The notes under the pieces were generated by a model. The model was not told the DNA's origin. It worked only from the letters and a program-made list of their open reading frames with translations, and searched no databases. From NCBI GenBank assembly GCA_002437435.1, contig DJPV01000090.1, forward strand, positions 1 to 55,085: a DNA stretch of 55,085 bases. Reading direction: 5' to 3'. Source of the DNA: Lachnospiraceae bacterium UBA6403. GTDB lineage: Bacteria; Bacillota; Clostridia; Lachnospirales; Lachnospiraceae. Of this stretch, positions 8,472-17,502 are shown one piece after another (positions within the stretch are counted from its first letter, which is position 1; the number at the start of each line of letters is the position of its first letter). Both the position numbers and the translations under genes were made by a program.

Positions 8472-8849
8472 TTACAGGATTACTGCCGTAAACTCCATTT
8501 CAACCAGACATCCGTCGACCATCTTTACACACTGTGTACAGCATCGTGCCGGAAAATCTCCCTCTTTAAAATACTCTTTGTATACTGCATTCATTTCAGG
8601 GATCAATTCAATATCCGCAATATAGATGGTTACTTTTGCAACATCATCCATGGATGCGCCTGCTGCTTCCAGTACTGCTTTTGCATTTTCCATAGTCGCC
8701 TTTGTCTGCTCTGTAATACCACCTGCAACCATCTCTCCAGTCACATCGGTACCGATCTGTGTTGTGAAGATAGTGTTTCCCATCTTAACGCCAAGTGCAT
8801 ATGGACCATGGCATTCTCCGCATTTTTCTGATGTAATCTGTGTTCTCAT
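8472..8849 (-). CDS. RidA family enamine/imine deaminase
   Basis: A 125-residue RidA/YjgF-type protein. GPYALGVKMGNTIFTTQIG is the usual N-terminal strand-loop. ENAKAVLEAAGASMDDVAKVTIYIAD is the central helix and strand. The FPAR segment near residue 103 supplies the arginine that contacts the substrate carboxylate, and the end carries VEMEFTAV. RidA proteins hydrolyse reactive 2-imino acids to 2-oxo acids plus ammonia. The start at 8849 has AAGGAGG upstream. Next to a flavin-dependent amine dehydrogenase, it would discharge the imine product; this is inference from context. Confidence 0.9.
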   Translation of the reverse strand: MRTQITSEKCGECHGPYALGVKMGNTIFTTQIGTDVTGEMVAGGITEQTKATMENAKAVLEAAGASMDDVAKVTIYIADIELIPEMNAVYKEYFKEGDFPARCCTQCVKMVDGCLVEMEFTAVIL

Positions 8850-8931
8850 AATTGTGTCCTCCTTGAAATAATAATTTTTGTATATCTTGCATCTATATTC
8901 TGTCACGCATCTGCGTGCAACAGCCATTTAC

Positions 8932-9924
8932 TTAAAGCTCAAACTCAACATCTTTATTTACAAGTGATGTAGGAACAACATTTTTGCTCAACCGCATGAC
9001 TAACTGTTCCAGACAACGTTTCCGTCCATCATAGAATGAATCTTCTGAAACAAATGCGGCATGTGGTGTTATGACCGTATTCTCCAGTTCAAACAGATCA
9101 CTAACTTCATTTGTCTCATCCTCTATAACATCAATCGCCGCTCCTTTGATCCAGCCTTCTTTCAATGCTTTGACCAAAGCCGGTTCATCTACTACAGAAC
9201 CTCTGGCTGTATTGATCAGGAATGCCTCCGGCTTCATCAGCCTCAGCTCTTTTTCTCCGATCAGATGCCAGGTTACATCCGGGATCAACGGACAATGCAG
9301 TGATACAAAATCCGATGTCTTTAACAATTCTTCTAAAGTATCCGCCTTTTCACATCCAAACCCTGCCAGATATTCTGCTGATTTTGTAGGAGCATATACC
9401 AGAATGTTCAATCCCATAGCCTTTAATATCGGAACCATTTTCTTTGGTATTTCTCCGAAGAAGACAAGTCCGATCGTTTTACCTGTGATCCGGTATGTCT
9501 TATAACCAAGCAGTGGATCCCATTTTCCTGCCCGGACCGTCTTGTCATAAAATGTGATCTTTCGTACCAGATCGATCAAAAATCCAATAGAATGGAGTGC
9601 CACTTCCTCTGCACAGAAGCCCGGTATATTCGTTACACAGATCCCACGTTCTGTAGCCGCCGGAATATCAACCGAATTATATCCAATCGACTGTAATGAC
9701 ACGATCTTCAGATTCGGCGCTGTATCCATAACCTCACTGGTTACTTGTTCGTACTCAACGACCAGACCATCCGCACCGGAATCTCTGACACAGTCGGCAA
9801 AATCTTTGGTATGATCCGGATCTTTGATCTCGATCAGTTCCAGATCATCGATCCCCCATTCTTTTAATAATTCATTTTCATAATCCAAATTATCATCTAT
9901 ATTGAAATATAAAACCTTTGCCAT
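8932..9924 (-). CDS. D-2-hydroxyacid dehydrogenase family protein with altered NAD motif
   Basis: A 330-residue protein of the D-isomer 2-hydroxyacid dehydrogenase / C-terminal-binding-protein family. FLINTARGSVVDEPALV holds the substrate arginine, AAIDVIEDE the acidic residue and VITPHAAF the catalytic histidine. The dinucleotide loop reads GKTIGLVFFGEIPKKM, so two of the glycines in the usual GxGxxGxxG pattern are Phe and Pro. The start at 9924 has AGGAGGG 6 bases upstream. In the operon it could reduce the 2-oxo acid released by RidA to a hydroxy acid and regenerate NAD+. The motif change makes cofactor use uncertain. Confidence 0.87.
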   Translation of the reverse strand: MAKVLYFNIDDNLDYENELLKEWGIDDLELIEIKDPDHTKDFADCVRDSGADGLVVEYEQVTSEVMDTAPNLKIVSLQSIGYNSVDIPAATERGICVTNIPGFCAEEVALHSIGFLIDLVRKITFYDKTVRAGKWDPLLGYKTYRITGKTIGLVFFGEIPKKMVPILKAMGLNILVYAPTKSAEYLAGFGCEKADTLEELLKTSDFVSLHCPLIPDVTWHLIGEKELRLMKPEAFLINTARGSVVDEPALVKALKEGWIKGAAIDVIEDETNEVSDLFELENTVITPHAAFVSEDSFYDGRKRCLEQLVMRLSKNVVPTSLVNKDVEFEL

Positions 9925-9938
9925 ATGCATCCCTCCTT

Positions 9939-11228
9939 TTATTCATATAACTCGGCAATAGAAGCTTCCACGATACCAACACCCTCATCAATTTCTTCTT
10001 TTGTAACATTTAACGGTGTTGCAAAACGCATTCCATTTCCATGCACTCCACAGTTCAAGGTTAGCATGTGCCGTTTAAAACAACCGGCCTTAACCTTCTG
10101 CCAGATCTCCGGTGCAGGTGTTCCATCTTCATGACAAAATTCGATCGCTATCATCAGACCTACACCACGGACATCATATACCACCGGATATTTTGCCTGT
10201 ACAGCCTTAAGCTTTTCCATCAGATAAGCGCCCATCTCATTTACATTTTTTAGTAATGTTCCATCTTCATACTGATCCAGAACCACACATCCGGCTGCCG
10301 CTGCTACAGGGTTTCCGCCAAATGTTGTTCCATGTGTACCAACCGGCCAGCGCTCTGCTATATCCGGTCTTGTGATGCAGGCACTCATTGGAAGTCCTCC
10401 GGCAATTGCTTTACCCACTGTCATGATATCCGGTACTACATCAAAATGCTGGCTTGCCCACATCTTTCCGGTTCTGCCGTAGCCTGCCTGAATCTCATCG
10501 AAGATCAACAGGATTCCATATTCATCACAGATCTTTCGTACCTCCTGTACAAATTCCTTTGGCGGTACAACGTATCCGCCTTCACCCATGACCGGTTCCA
10601 TATAGATACAGGCAACATCATCCGGACTTACGATATAACGAAGAAGCTTCTTTAATTCAAATAATGCATACTCTCCACGCTTATCCGGTGCAATCTCCGG
10701 TGGACAGAGATCTCTTCCGGGATATGATGTAAAATAAACACTTCCCATTAAGCCTGCGTAATGTCTTCGATATTTTGAATTCGATCCTGTTATGGATGTT
10801 GCTCCACAGGTTCTGCCATGGAAGGAACCCATAAATGCAATAACAGAACTCCTGTTTGTATATGCCATAGCCATCTTTAAAGCACTGTCTGTTGCCTCAG
10901 CTCCACCATTTGTAAAGAAAATGGATGTTAAGCCCTCCGGTGTCACCCCTGCTAATTTTTTTGCAAGTGTCAGTGTTGACTCATAATTGACCAGATTGAA
11001 GGATGCATCAACAAGATCATCTGCCTGCGCTTTGATGGCTTCTACGATTGGTGGATAGTTATGTCCCAGAGCATTTACTGCAATACCCTGAACAAAATCA
11101 AGATATTTTTCACCATTTACATCCCAGAGATAACAGCCTCTGGCTTTTTTTGCTACAAGATCTGTCTGCTTGGCAAAAACCGGATTTAAATACTGTTTGT
11201 AATCTTCAAATTTCATTACTTCTGACAT
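9939..11228 (-). CDS. Class III PLP aminotransferase (4-aminobutyrate/ornithine type)
   Basis: A 429-residue fold-type I aminotransferase. [17 protein letters not shown] is near the N-terminus, and [17 protein letters not shown] and [13 protein letters not shown] form the phosphate and PLP ring contacts. [17 protein letters not shown] holds the Asp that contacts the PLP ring nitrogen. [14 protein letters not shown] carries the lysine that forms the Schiff base. [15 protein letters not shown] follows. Class III enzymes usually remove terminal amino groups (GABA, beta-alanine, ornithine, lysine) and leave a semialdehyde, which the neighbouring iron alcohol dehydrogenase could reduce. The start at 11228 has AGGAGG 8 bases upstream. 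The exact substrate cannot be read from the sequence. Confidence 0.9.
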   Translation of the reverse strand: MSEVMKFEDYKQYLNPVFAKQTDLVAKKARGCYLWDVNGEKYLDFVQGIAVNALGHNYPPIVEAIKAQADDLVDASFNLVNYESTLTLAKKLAGVTPEGLTSIFFTNGGAEATDSALKMAMAYTNRSSVIAFMGSFHGRTCGATSITGSNSKYRRHYAGLMGSVYFTSYPGRDLCPPEIAPDKRGEYALFELKKLLRYIVSPDDVACIYMEPVMGEGGYVVPPKEFVQEVRKICDEYGILLIFDEIQAGYGRTGKMWASQHFDVVPDIMTVGKAIAGGLPMSACITRPDIAERWPVGTHGTTFGGNPVAAAAGCVVLDQYEDGTLLKNVNEMGAYLMEKLKAVQAKYPVVYDVRGVGLMIAIEFCHEDGTPAPEIWQKVKAGCFKRHMLTLNCGVHGNGMRFATPLNVTKEEIDEGVGIVEASIAELYE

Positions 11229-11323
11229 ATGTTTATCCTCCTTTTTATTACCGGTCATATACTGACCGTTCTATATAGAAAAGCATCTGTACTGATAATG
11301 CTCTTCGTTCATAATGAGTAACC

Positions 11324-12490
11324 CTATCGGTTTGCTTTTTCCAGAATATCATATACATCCTGCTCCCGGACTTTAACCGGATTTACAGCTAATAACCGAT
11401 ATCCCATCGTTCCTTCAACAATCTTTGGGAACATATCCGGTGTTACCGGTATAGCCAGTTTGGATAAAGAATCAGGTATTCTCAGATCCTCGGATAACTG
11501 CTTTACAGCCTTTATAGATAATGCTGCCGCATCCCGGATCGACAATCCTTCTGTCTTTTCTCCTAACAGTTCTGCTATCTTCGCAAATTTCTTCGGATTT
11601 CCTTTCACATTAAGCTCCATGACGTAAGGGAGTATCAACGAATTAGCGATTCCATGTGGGGTATGTGCGATTCCGCCCATCGACTGAGAGATACCATGTA
11701 CCGCCCCAAGCCCGGCATTTACCATAGCTGCTGCTGCAAGTACACTTGCAACCGCCATATTACTCCTGGCCTCTATATCTGCAGGTTTATACATCGCTGT
11801 CCTGATGTATTGCCCGATCATACGAATCGCTGTCTCTGCATACATATCACTGATCGGTTCCGCATTTAAAGATACATATGCTTCAATCGCATGTGTCAGA
11901 GCATCCATACCTGTACTTGCCGTGATCATAGGCGGCATTCCAATATGCATGACCGGATCGATGATCGCTGCTAACGGCATCAGATATTCATGTGTCACAG
12001 ACAGTTTAATATCATTCTGATTATCTGTGATAACACTGGCTGCTGTTACCTCACTGCCACTTCCTGCAGTCGTTGGTATTGCGATCAATGGAAGTGGGCG
12101 ATTTGTAACTTCTTTTGTGCCGCCAAACAGATAATCTCTGACAGAACCTTCATTTGTCACCAGCATACACATCGCCTTGCTCGTATCAATGGAGCTTCCT
12201 CCACCAACTGCAACAACGCCATCAGCACCACTATCTTTTAATATCTGTGCAGCTTCATCAACAGCCTCGATCGGTGGATCTGCCTCTGCATGATCAAATA
12301 ATACATAGTCTGTTTCATCGGCATCCAGTTTTCGGATCAGCTTCTGAAAAGATTCTGTTCCCGCAATTCCCGGATCCGTTACGATCATAACTTTTGTAAT
12401 CCCATAGGATGTCAGTACATCCTTCAGTTCCGTTGCGGCATTTTCTCCAAAGTAAATCTTAGTTGGAAGCTTGAAAATATAATTTTTCAT
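11324..12490 (-). CDS. Iron-containing alcohol dehydrogenase
   Basis: A 388-residue group III alcohol dehydrogenase. VGGGSSIDTSKAMC near residue 95 is the NAD(P) phosphate loop, and PTTAGSGSEVTAAS near 140 is conserved. GMDALTHAIEAYVS near 195 supplies Asp and His metal ligands. GAVHGISQSMGGIAHTPHG near 260-280 gives the remaining two histidines. Family members interconvert alcohols and aldehydes or semialdehydes, for example 4-hydroxybutyrate dehydrogenase. AAAGGAG precedes the start. Placed between the ABC importer and the class III aminotransferase, it probably reduces the semialdehyde made by that enzyme; this pairing is inferred. Confidence 0.92.
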   Translation of the reverse strand: MKNYIFKLPTKIYFGENAATELKDVLTSYGITKVMIVTDPGIAGTESFQKLIRKLDADETDYVLFDHAEADPPIEAVDEAAQILKDSGADGVVAVGGGSSIDTSKAMCMLVTNEGSVRDYLFGGTKEVTNRPLPLIAIPTTAGSGSEVTAASVITDNQNDIKLSVTHEYLMPLAAIIDPVMHIGMPPMITASTGMDALTHAIEAYVSLNAEPISDMYAETAIRMIGQYIRTAMYKPADIEARSNMAVASVLAAAAMVNAGLGAVHGISQSMGGIAHTPHGIANSLILPYVMELNVKGNPKKFAKIAELLGEKTEGLSIRDAAALSIKAVKQLSEDLRIPDSLSKLAIPVTPDMFPKIVEGTMGYRLLAVNPVKVREQDVYDILEKANR

Positions 12491-12507
12491 TGCACGACTC
12501 CTTTCTG

Positions 12508-13224
12508 TTATAATCCAAGATATGATTTCTGTATCTGGTCATCCTGTTTCAGTTCCTTTGACAAACCGGAATTGATGATCTGTCCTACTTCTACGATATA
12601 TGCCCGATGAGATGCAGTAAGTGCCATCTGCGCATTCTGTTCTACGAGTAAGATCGTTGTATGCTGTTCCCGGTTAATTTTCTTTATAATGTGAAAGATA
12701 TCTTCTACAATAACCGGTGCAAGTCCCATGGATGGTTCATCCAGCAATAACAGCTTTGGACGTGCCATCAATGCCCTTGCCATTGCAAGCATCTGCTGCT
12801 CGCCTCCGGATAATGTACCACTGACCTGACTTCTTCGTTCTTTTAATCTTGGAAATAATTCATATACCCATTCCTTATCCCGCCGGATCTCCGCTTTATC
12901 CTTTCTGAGGTATGCACCCAGATCAATGTTCTCTGATACAGTCAGAATAGGGAAAATACCTCTGCCCTCCGGAACCTGTGAGATTCCCCTGCCAACCAGT
13001 TTGTGAGCTTCTTTTCCTGCTATATCTTCACCGCAATAAAGGATCTGTCCACTTTTTGGTTTCAATAAACCGGATATTGTATGCATGGTAGTTGTCTTTC
13101 CTGCTCCATTCGGACCGATCAAGGCAACAACTTCACCCTCCTCCACATGAAAGGAGATCTCTCGAAGTGCAGGAACTACTCCATAACTAACCGATAAGTC
13201 TTTGACTTCTAAAATTCTTCCCAT
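12508..13224 (-). CDS. livF: LivF-like ATP-binding protein of an amino-acid ABC importer
   Basis: A 238-residue ABC ATPase. Walker A is GPNGAGKTTT near 37-46, the signature is TLSGGEQQM near 138, and Walker B is KLLLLDEPSMGLAP. The D-loop region and the switch histidine region (LVEQNAQMALTASHRAYIVE) match LivF rather than other families. GGAGGTG precedes the start. It is the last transporter gene before the enzymes and forms the cytosolic ATPase pair with LivG. The imported solute is not known; LIV-type systems take branched-chain and many other amino acids, amides and urea. Confidence 0.93.
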   Translation of the reverse strand: MGRILEVKDLSVSYGVVPALREISFHVEEGEVVALIGPNGAGKTTTMHTISGLLKPKSGQILYCGEDIAGKEAHKLVGRGISQVPEGRGIFPILTVSENIDLGAYLRKDKAEIRRDKEWVYELFPRLKERRSQVSGTLSGGEQQMLAMARALMARPKLLLLDEPSMGLAPVIVEDIFHIIKKINREQHTTILLVEQNAQMALTASHRAYIVEVGQIINSGLSKELKQDDQIQKSYLGL

Positions 13225-13240
13225 TCTCTACACCTCCAGT

Positions 13241-14035
13241 CTATGCATCCTCATCTTCATCCTTAAATTCACCACTTCCCAGATAAGCCTGTATTACCTG
13301 TTCATTTGCCTGTATCTCAGCCGGAAGTCCCTCTGCAATCTTCTGTCCATGATCTAATACGATGATCCGGTCTGATATCCCCATAACAAATTTCATATCA
13401 TGTTCAATGATCAGAACATTGATTCCCATTGTTCCTGTTATGTGCTTGATAACAGATGTCAGTTCGTCCTTTTCAAAATTATTCATTCCTGCTCCGGGTT
13501 CATCTAACAGCAATAACTTCGGCTCTGTCGCAAGGCCTCTTGCAATTTCAAGCAGTCTCTGTTTGCCATATGGCAGATTTGTTGCAAATTCATCCTCCAT
13601 ATCTAAAAGTCCCACGATCTCCAGAAGCTTTTCACATTCTGTTACAACTTCTCTTCTGACTTTATTTGCACGTCCGGGAGTAAATACCGCCTTCAACAGT
13701 TTTTCTTCTTTGCACTTTGGATGTGCGATCAGTACATTCTCAAGCACTGTCATACTCTTGATCAACCGGATATTCTGAAATGTCCTTGCTATTCCAAGAC
13801 GGTTTCTCTCATATGCTTTTACCTTCGTTATATTCTTTCCATCAAAGAAGATACTTCCGGATGTTGCTTTATAGACACCAGTCAATAAATTGAACAAAGT
13901 TGTTTTTCCGGCACCATTTGGACCGATCAGAGAAAGGATCTCTCCTTTCTTCTGTGCCAGATTGACACTGTCAACGGCAACCAGACCGCCAAAACGAATG
14001 GTAGCTTCTTTTGTTTCTATGATATAATCGCTCAT
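13241..14035 (-). CDS. livG: LivG-like ATP-binding protein of an amino-acid ABC importer
   Basis: A 264-residue ABC ATPase. Walker A is GPNGAGKTTLF near 37. GIARTFQNIRLIKSMTVLENV and the insertion around residues 90-130 are typical of LivG. The signature segment is NLPYGKQRLLEIARGLA, followed by LLLLDEPGAGMN. The last residues (FKDEDEDA) form an acidic tail. AAGGATGG lies upstream of the ATG. It is 16 bases from livF and would heterodimerise with it. Confidence 0.93.
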   Translation of the reverse strand: MSDYIIETKEATIRFGGLVAVDSVNLAQKKGEILSLIGPNGAGKTTLFNLLTGVYKATSGSIFFDGKNITKVKAYERNRLGIARTFQNIRLIKSMTVLENVLIAHPKCKEEKLLKAVFTPGRANKVRREVVTECEKLLEIVGLLDMEDEFATNLPYGKQRLLEIARGLATEPKLLLLDEPGAGMNNFEKDELTSVIKHITGTMGINVLIIEHDMKFVMGISDRIIVLDHGQKIAEGLPAEIQANEQVIQAYLGSGEFKDEDEDA

Positions 14036-14054
14036 ATGTCATACCATCCTTTCC

Positions 14055-15092
14055 CTATGCCTTTACCTGTTTCTCTTTTTTATGTCCCTTAATACTTTCA
14101 AATGCTCTGATCTTATATTCATTTCTTAAACGTTTGCTTCTGCTCCAGATTCCCTCCGGACGGAAGATCATCATCAAGACCATTGCGGCTCCATAGATAA
14201 CCATACGATATTCACTGAATGCCCGTAACACTTCAGGAAGCGCAGCCAGAATCGTGGCTCCCAGAAGTGATCCCGGTATACTTCCCATACCACCAAGTAC
14301 AACCATGGATACCATATTGATCGACTCTTTATATGCAAAGCTTGTTGGGGAGATCATACCCATATAGACTGCATAGAAGCTGCCTACCAGAGCTGCCATT
14401 CCACCGCCAATACCAAATGCCCATATTTTATATTTCTTTACATTTAGTCCAATAGCTGTTGCTGCGATATCATCTTCATTTACAGTCATCATCGCCATTC
14501 CAAAGCCTGAATTGTTCAAACGTTTCATAAAGATAATAAAGATCGCCAGCATGATCGCTGCAAAATAGAGATACATGTCCTTCCCCTTGATCGTGATCCC
14601 GAACAATACCGGATCCGGTATCCTCGGAATACCCGCAGGGCCTCGTGTGATCCCTACTGCATTTGTCAGTACCAGTCGAAAGACCTCTCCGAAACCAAGT
14701 GTGATAACTGCAAGATAATCACCTCTGAGTTTCAGTGTCGGCCAGCAGAGAAGCATACTGAACAATGTTGTTGCAATCACACTGATCAACGTCGCAAGGA
14801 AAAAATTCATGTTTACATTCATCATCAATAATGTAGTAATATAAGCACCCATTCCGTAAAAACATACATGTCCAAGAGAAAACTGACCGGACCATCCGAT
14901 GATCAGGTTCAGACTTAAGGTCAGACAACAGTACATACAACAAAGGATCACGATGTGCAGGGAATACTGATTACTGACCACATAAGGAAGTCCGATCACG
15001 ATACCTACCAGTATGAACAGAAGAATGAGTTTCTGGATCTTATTCAAATGGATATTTTTTAATTTCTGAAATAATGCTTTTCCTTTTGCCAT
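14055..15092 (-). CDS. livM: LivM-like permease of an amino-acid ABC importer
   Basis: A 345-residue inner-membrane permease. After a cytosolic amphipathic start there are about nine hydrophobic segments. Family marks are LIIGWSGQFSLGHVCFYGMGAY near 65-85, LRGDYLAVITLGFGEVFRL near 120, and GGMGSIPGSLLGATILAALPE near 270, the last being the coupling region that meets the ATPases. The basic C-terminal tail (IKGHKKEKQVKA) is cytosolic. AAGGAGG precedes the ATG. It pairs with LivH. Confidence 0.92.
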   Translation of the reverse strand: MAKGKALFQKLKNIHLNKIQKLILLFILVGIVIGLPYVVSNQYSLHIVILCCMYCCLTLSLNLIIGWSGQFSLGHVCFYGMGAYITTLLMMNVNMNFFLATLISVIATTLFSMLLCWPTLKLRGDYLAVITLGFGEVFRLVLTNAVGITRGPAGIPRIPDPVLFGITIKGKDMYLYFAAIMLAIFIIFMKRLNNSGFGMAMMTVNEDDIAATAIGLNVKKYKIWAFGIGGGMAALVGSFYAVYMGMISPTSFAYKESINMVSMVVLGGMGSIPGSLLGATILAALPEVLRAFSEYRMVIYGAAMVLMMIFRPEGIWSRSKRLRNEYKIRAFESIKGHKKEKQVKA

Positions 15093-15105
15093 ATCTCATT
15101 CCTCC

Positions 15106-15978
15106 TTATACTTTATCAATATGTTTTGCACCAAGGATACCGGATGGGCGGATGATCAGTATAATGATCATGACCAGGAATGCAAATGCATCACGATAAC
15201 TGGATGATATATAAGCTGCACCAAGACTCTCAATAATACCGATCGTAAATCCACCGAGTACAGCACCCGGTATGGAACCAATGCCTCCAAGAATGGCTGC
15301 TGCAAATGCTTTCATGCCAAGCAGGTACCCCATCGTCGGATAAACTGCATTATAATAATTACCTACCAGAATACCTGCAACACCTGCCATGAATGCACCT
15401 AAGCCAAAGGTTGATGAGATGATCACATTTGTATTGATACCCATAAGCTTTGCATTCTCAATACTGACAGAACATGCCCGCATCGCAATGCCCATCTTTG
15501 TTTTATAAACGAGAAAATATAAGATGATCAGCATTCCGGCCGTTACTGCCAGAATTAAGATCTGCATCGTAGTAATACTGAATGTTCCGATCGATAAAGA
15601 TTTTGAATCAAATGCTTTAAACTGTTTGGATCCGGTTCCAAAGATCAGCTGTGCAAGATTCTGTAAAAATGTCGACATACCAAGTGCACTTACCAATACC
15701 GCCATTCTCCGGTTACTTGACTTGATCGGGCGGTAAGCTAAACGCTCAACGCCCATACCAAGTAATGCTGTAAAACTGGCTGCCAGAAATACCATTGCCA
15801 GAACCGGCATGTGAAGTGCTGTTGTTAACAGCATACCGATAAAGGTTCCGAACATCAGTACATCCGCATGTGCCCAGTTAACGATCTGTAACACACCATA
15901 AACCATTGAATATCCAAGTGCGACCATGGCATATATTCCACCGATTATGACACCGTTTAATAAATGCTGGAGAAACAT
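15106..15978 (-). CDS. livH: LivH-like permease of an amino-acid ABC importer
   Basis: A 290-residue permease with about eight membrane helices. GVIIGGIYAMVALGYSMVYGV at the N-terminus and NWAHADVLMFGTFIGM near 30-45 are hallmark LivH segments. GIGSIPGAVLGGFTIGIIES near 230 is the coupling loop. The start at 15978 is chosen because AAGGGGGCGG lies just upstream; the longer frame would overlap the coding end of the binding-protein gene. It is 13 bases from livM. Confidence 0.92.
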   Translation of the reverse strand: MFLQHLLNGVIIGGIYAMVALGYSMVYGVLQIVNWAHADVLMFGTFIGMLLTTALHMPVLAMVFLAASFTALLGMGVERLAYRPIKSSNRRMAVLVSALGMSTFLQNLAQLIFGTGSKQFKAFDSKSLSIGTFSITTMQILILAVTAGMLIILYFLVYKTKMGIAMRACSVSIENAKLMGINTNVIISSTFGLGAFMAGVAGILVGNYYNAVYPTMGYLLGMKAFAAAILGGIGSIPGAVLGGFTIGIIESLGAAYISSSYRDAFAFLVMIIILIIRPSGILGAKHIDKV

Positions 15979-15994
15979 ATGACCGCCCCCTTTT

Positions 15995-17122
15995 CTATTC
16001 CACCAATGTAAATGCACCATCTTTGACCTGAAGGATCAATTCTGCCTTTGAACTGTCACAGTTCTCAAAATGATAGGTTCCGCAGACACCTTCGTATGTA
16101 AGTGCTTTGATCTGTTCATTGATCTTATCTCTGGTTATATCACCATCGACATTTTTCATTGCTTCGATCAATATGCTGGCTGAATCGTATGCACTGGCTG
16201 CCCAGTTTCCCGGTTCATAGCCATATTCTGCCTCAAATGCTTCTACGAATTTTTTCGCTTTGTCCGAAACATTGACATCAAATTCACCCTGAACATAAAT
16301 CCCTTCAACGGATTTTCCGTAATCCAGAAGTGCCGGTGCATAAGCTCCGTTTCCTCCAAGCACAAAGAGATCACCACATCCATAATCTGATTTCTGCTCA
16401 TTGATCAATCCGATCTCAGTTACACATCCTCCAATGAAGATTGCCTCTGCACCGGAACCGGAGGTTGCTGTTAACTGTGTACTGAAATCAACGGTTTCGC
16501 CGTATACAAAGGTCTGTGTCGTTACAATGTCCAGTCCGATTTCCTTACATTTTTCTTCAAATGCCTCTGCAATACCAAGTCCGTAATCATCATTTTCATA
16601 GAAAAGTGCAACCTTCTTGATTCCCTGATCCTGCATGAATGTCGCTGCCGACTCACCAACGAATGAATCATTTGGAGCTGTTCGATAGAAATAATCACTG
16701 CTGCCTGTCAACTGAGGAGTTGTTGCAACCGGACTGAAATTAGGAATTCCGGCATCGTCATAAATATCTACCTGTGCAAGTGCACATGAACTGTTATAGG
16801 AATGAATAACTCCCATAATATCGTCGTTATCTGCAAATTTGTTACCGATCGCTGCTGCCGAGGTTGGTGCACCTTCATCATCTTCTGCCACCAGCTCTAT
16901 CTTTTTACCGTTGATACCGCCTCCATCGTTTGCTTCCTTGATTGCCAATTTGATCGCATCCAGACATGTTTTTCCATCCGGTGCGATGGTACCTGTCTGT
17001 GGGAATGCTGCACCGATCGAGATTGTATCCGATGAACTCTTTCCACATCCTGTAAAAAATGTGCTTATCATTGTTGCTGTTAATATACCTGCCAGAATTT
17101 TTTTACCATAACGTTTTCTCAT
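15995..17122 (-). CDS. Amino-acid ABC transporter substrate-binding lipoprotein (LivJ/K-like)
   Basis: A 375-residue lipoprotein. A basic start (MRKRYGKK) and a hydrophobic core lead to the lipobox FTGC, so Cys26 would be lipidated and tethered outside the membrane. The type I periplasmic-binding fold follows: ISIGAAFPQTGTIAPDG, IKLAIKEANDGGGINGKKIELV and YNSSCALAQ, where the Ser/Cys/Ala segment replaces the usual ligand loop. AAGGAGG lies 7 bases before the ATG. It is the first gene of the run, behind a leader of about 300 bases and a FadR-type operator. The ligand is probably an amino-acid-like compound, since LIV-type receptors bind such ligands. Confidence 0.93.
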   Translation of the reverse strand: MRKRYGKKILAGILTATMISTFFTGCGKSSSDTISIGAAFPQTGTIAPDGKTCLDAIKLAIKEANDGGGINGKKIELVAEDDEGAPTSAAAIGNKFADNDDIMGVIHSYNSSCALAQVDIYDDAGIPNFSPVATTPQLTGSSDYFYRTAPNDSFVGESAATFMQDQGIKKVALFYENDDYGLGIAEAFEEKCKEIGLDIVTTQTFVYGETVDFSTQLTATSGSGAEAIFIGGCVTEIGLINEQKSDYGCGDLFVLGGNGAYAPALLDYGKSVEGIYVQGEFDVNVSDKAKKFVEAFEAEYGYEPGNWAASAYDSASILIEAMKNVDGDITRDKINEQIKALTYEGVCGTYHFENCDSSKAELILQVKDGAFTLVE

Positions 17123-17502
17123 AATGATTTCCTCCTTGCTTTCAGCTAATTAGTTTCATGTTTTATCATGACTGCCGGAGTACTTAATTGGCACATGATA
17201 CAAATAATCATCATGACTGATTCCAGTCATATTACATTAGTACCTGTTACTTCATTTTCTCATCCATAGAGTTGAAACGTTTCTATAGAATTTTCAGAAT
17301 TGCCTTCGGGAAATGACCCAAACAAAACGACGCATACTTTTTTCAAATATGCGCCGTTGCATTAGATAAGATTAATCTTAAATCATCAGTTGTGTGGTAT
17401 TACCAGTTATACCAGATTTATGTCCCACATGATACATCCGCAATTTCTGCTTGTCAACCATTTTTTTTAATACCTTAAAAGATTAAGTCAAAATACGACT
17501 TT
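17123..17502 (-). promoter_or_regulatory. Promoter, operator and long leader of the liv/catabolic operon
   Basis: Minus-strand TTGACA (17457-17452), 17 bases and TATCAT (17434-17429) form the promoter. The operator TGGTATTACCA lies at 17395-17405, just downstream of the expected start. The leader to the ATG at 17122 is then about 300 bases. It holds an 11-bp hairpin (17328-17357) followed by TTTTG on the transcribed strand, the palindrome AAGATTAATCTT (17368-17379), and ATGACTG-ATTC-CAGTCAT (17213-17230). A further ATGACTG lies near 17167. I recognise no known riboswitch class. A hairpin with a T-run in a leader permits attenuation, but this is not shown. Confidence 0.75.
17395..17405. promoter_or_regulatory. 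FadR/GntR-type operator, copy 1
   Basis: TGGTATTACCA fits the FadR-subfamily consensus TNGTNNNACNA exactly. On the minus strand the 14 bases AACTGGTAATACCA are identical to those at the flavin-reductase promoter. It sits about 25-35 bases downstream of the -10, a position from which a repressor would block transcription of the liv operon. Confidence 0.75.

Noticed and set aside
17272..17285. Possible CcpA (cre) site TTGAAACGTTTCTA in the liv leader
   Set aside because: It differs from the cre consensus at two of ten fixed positions and lies over 140 bases downstream of the promoter.
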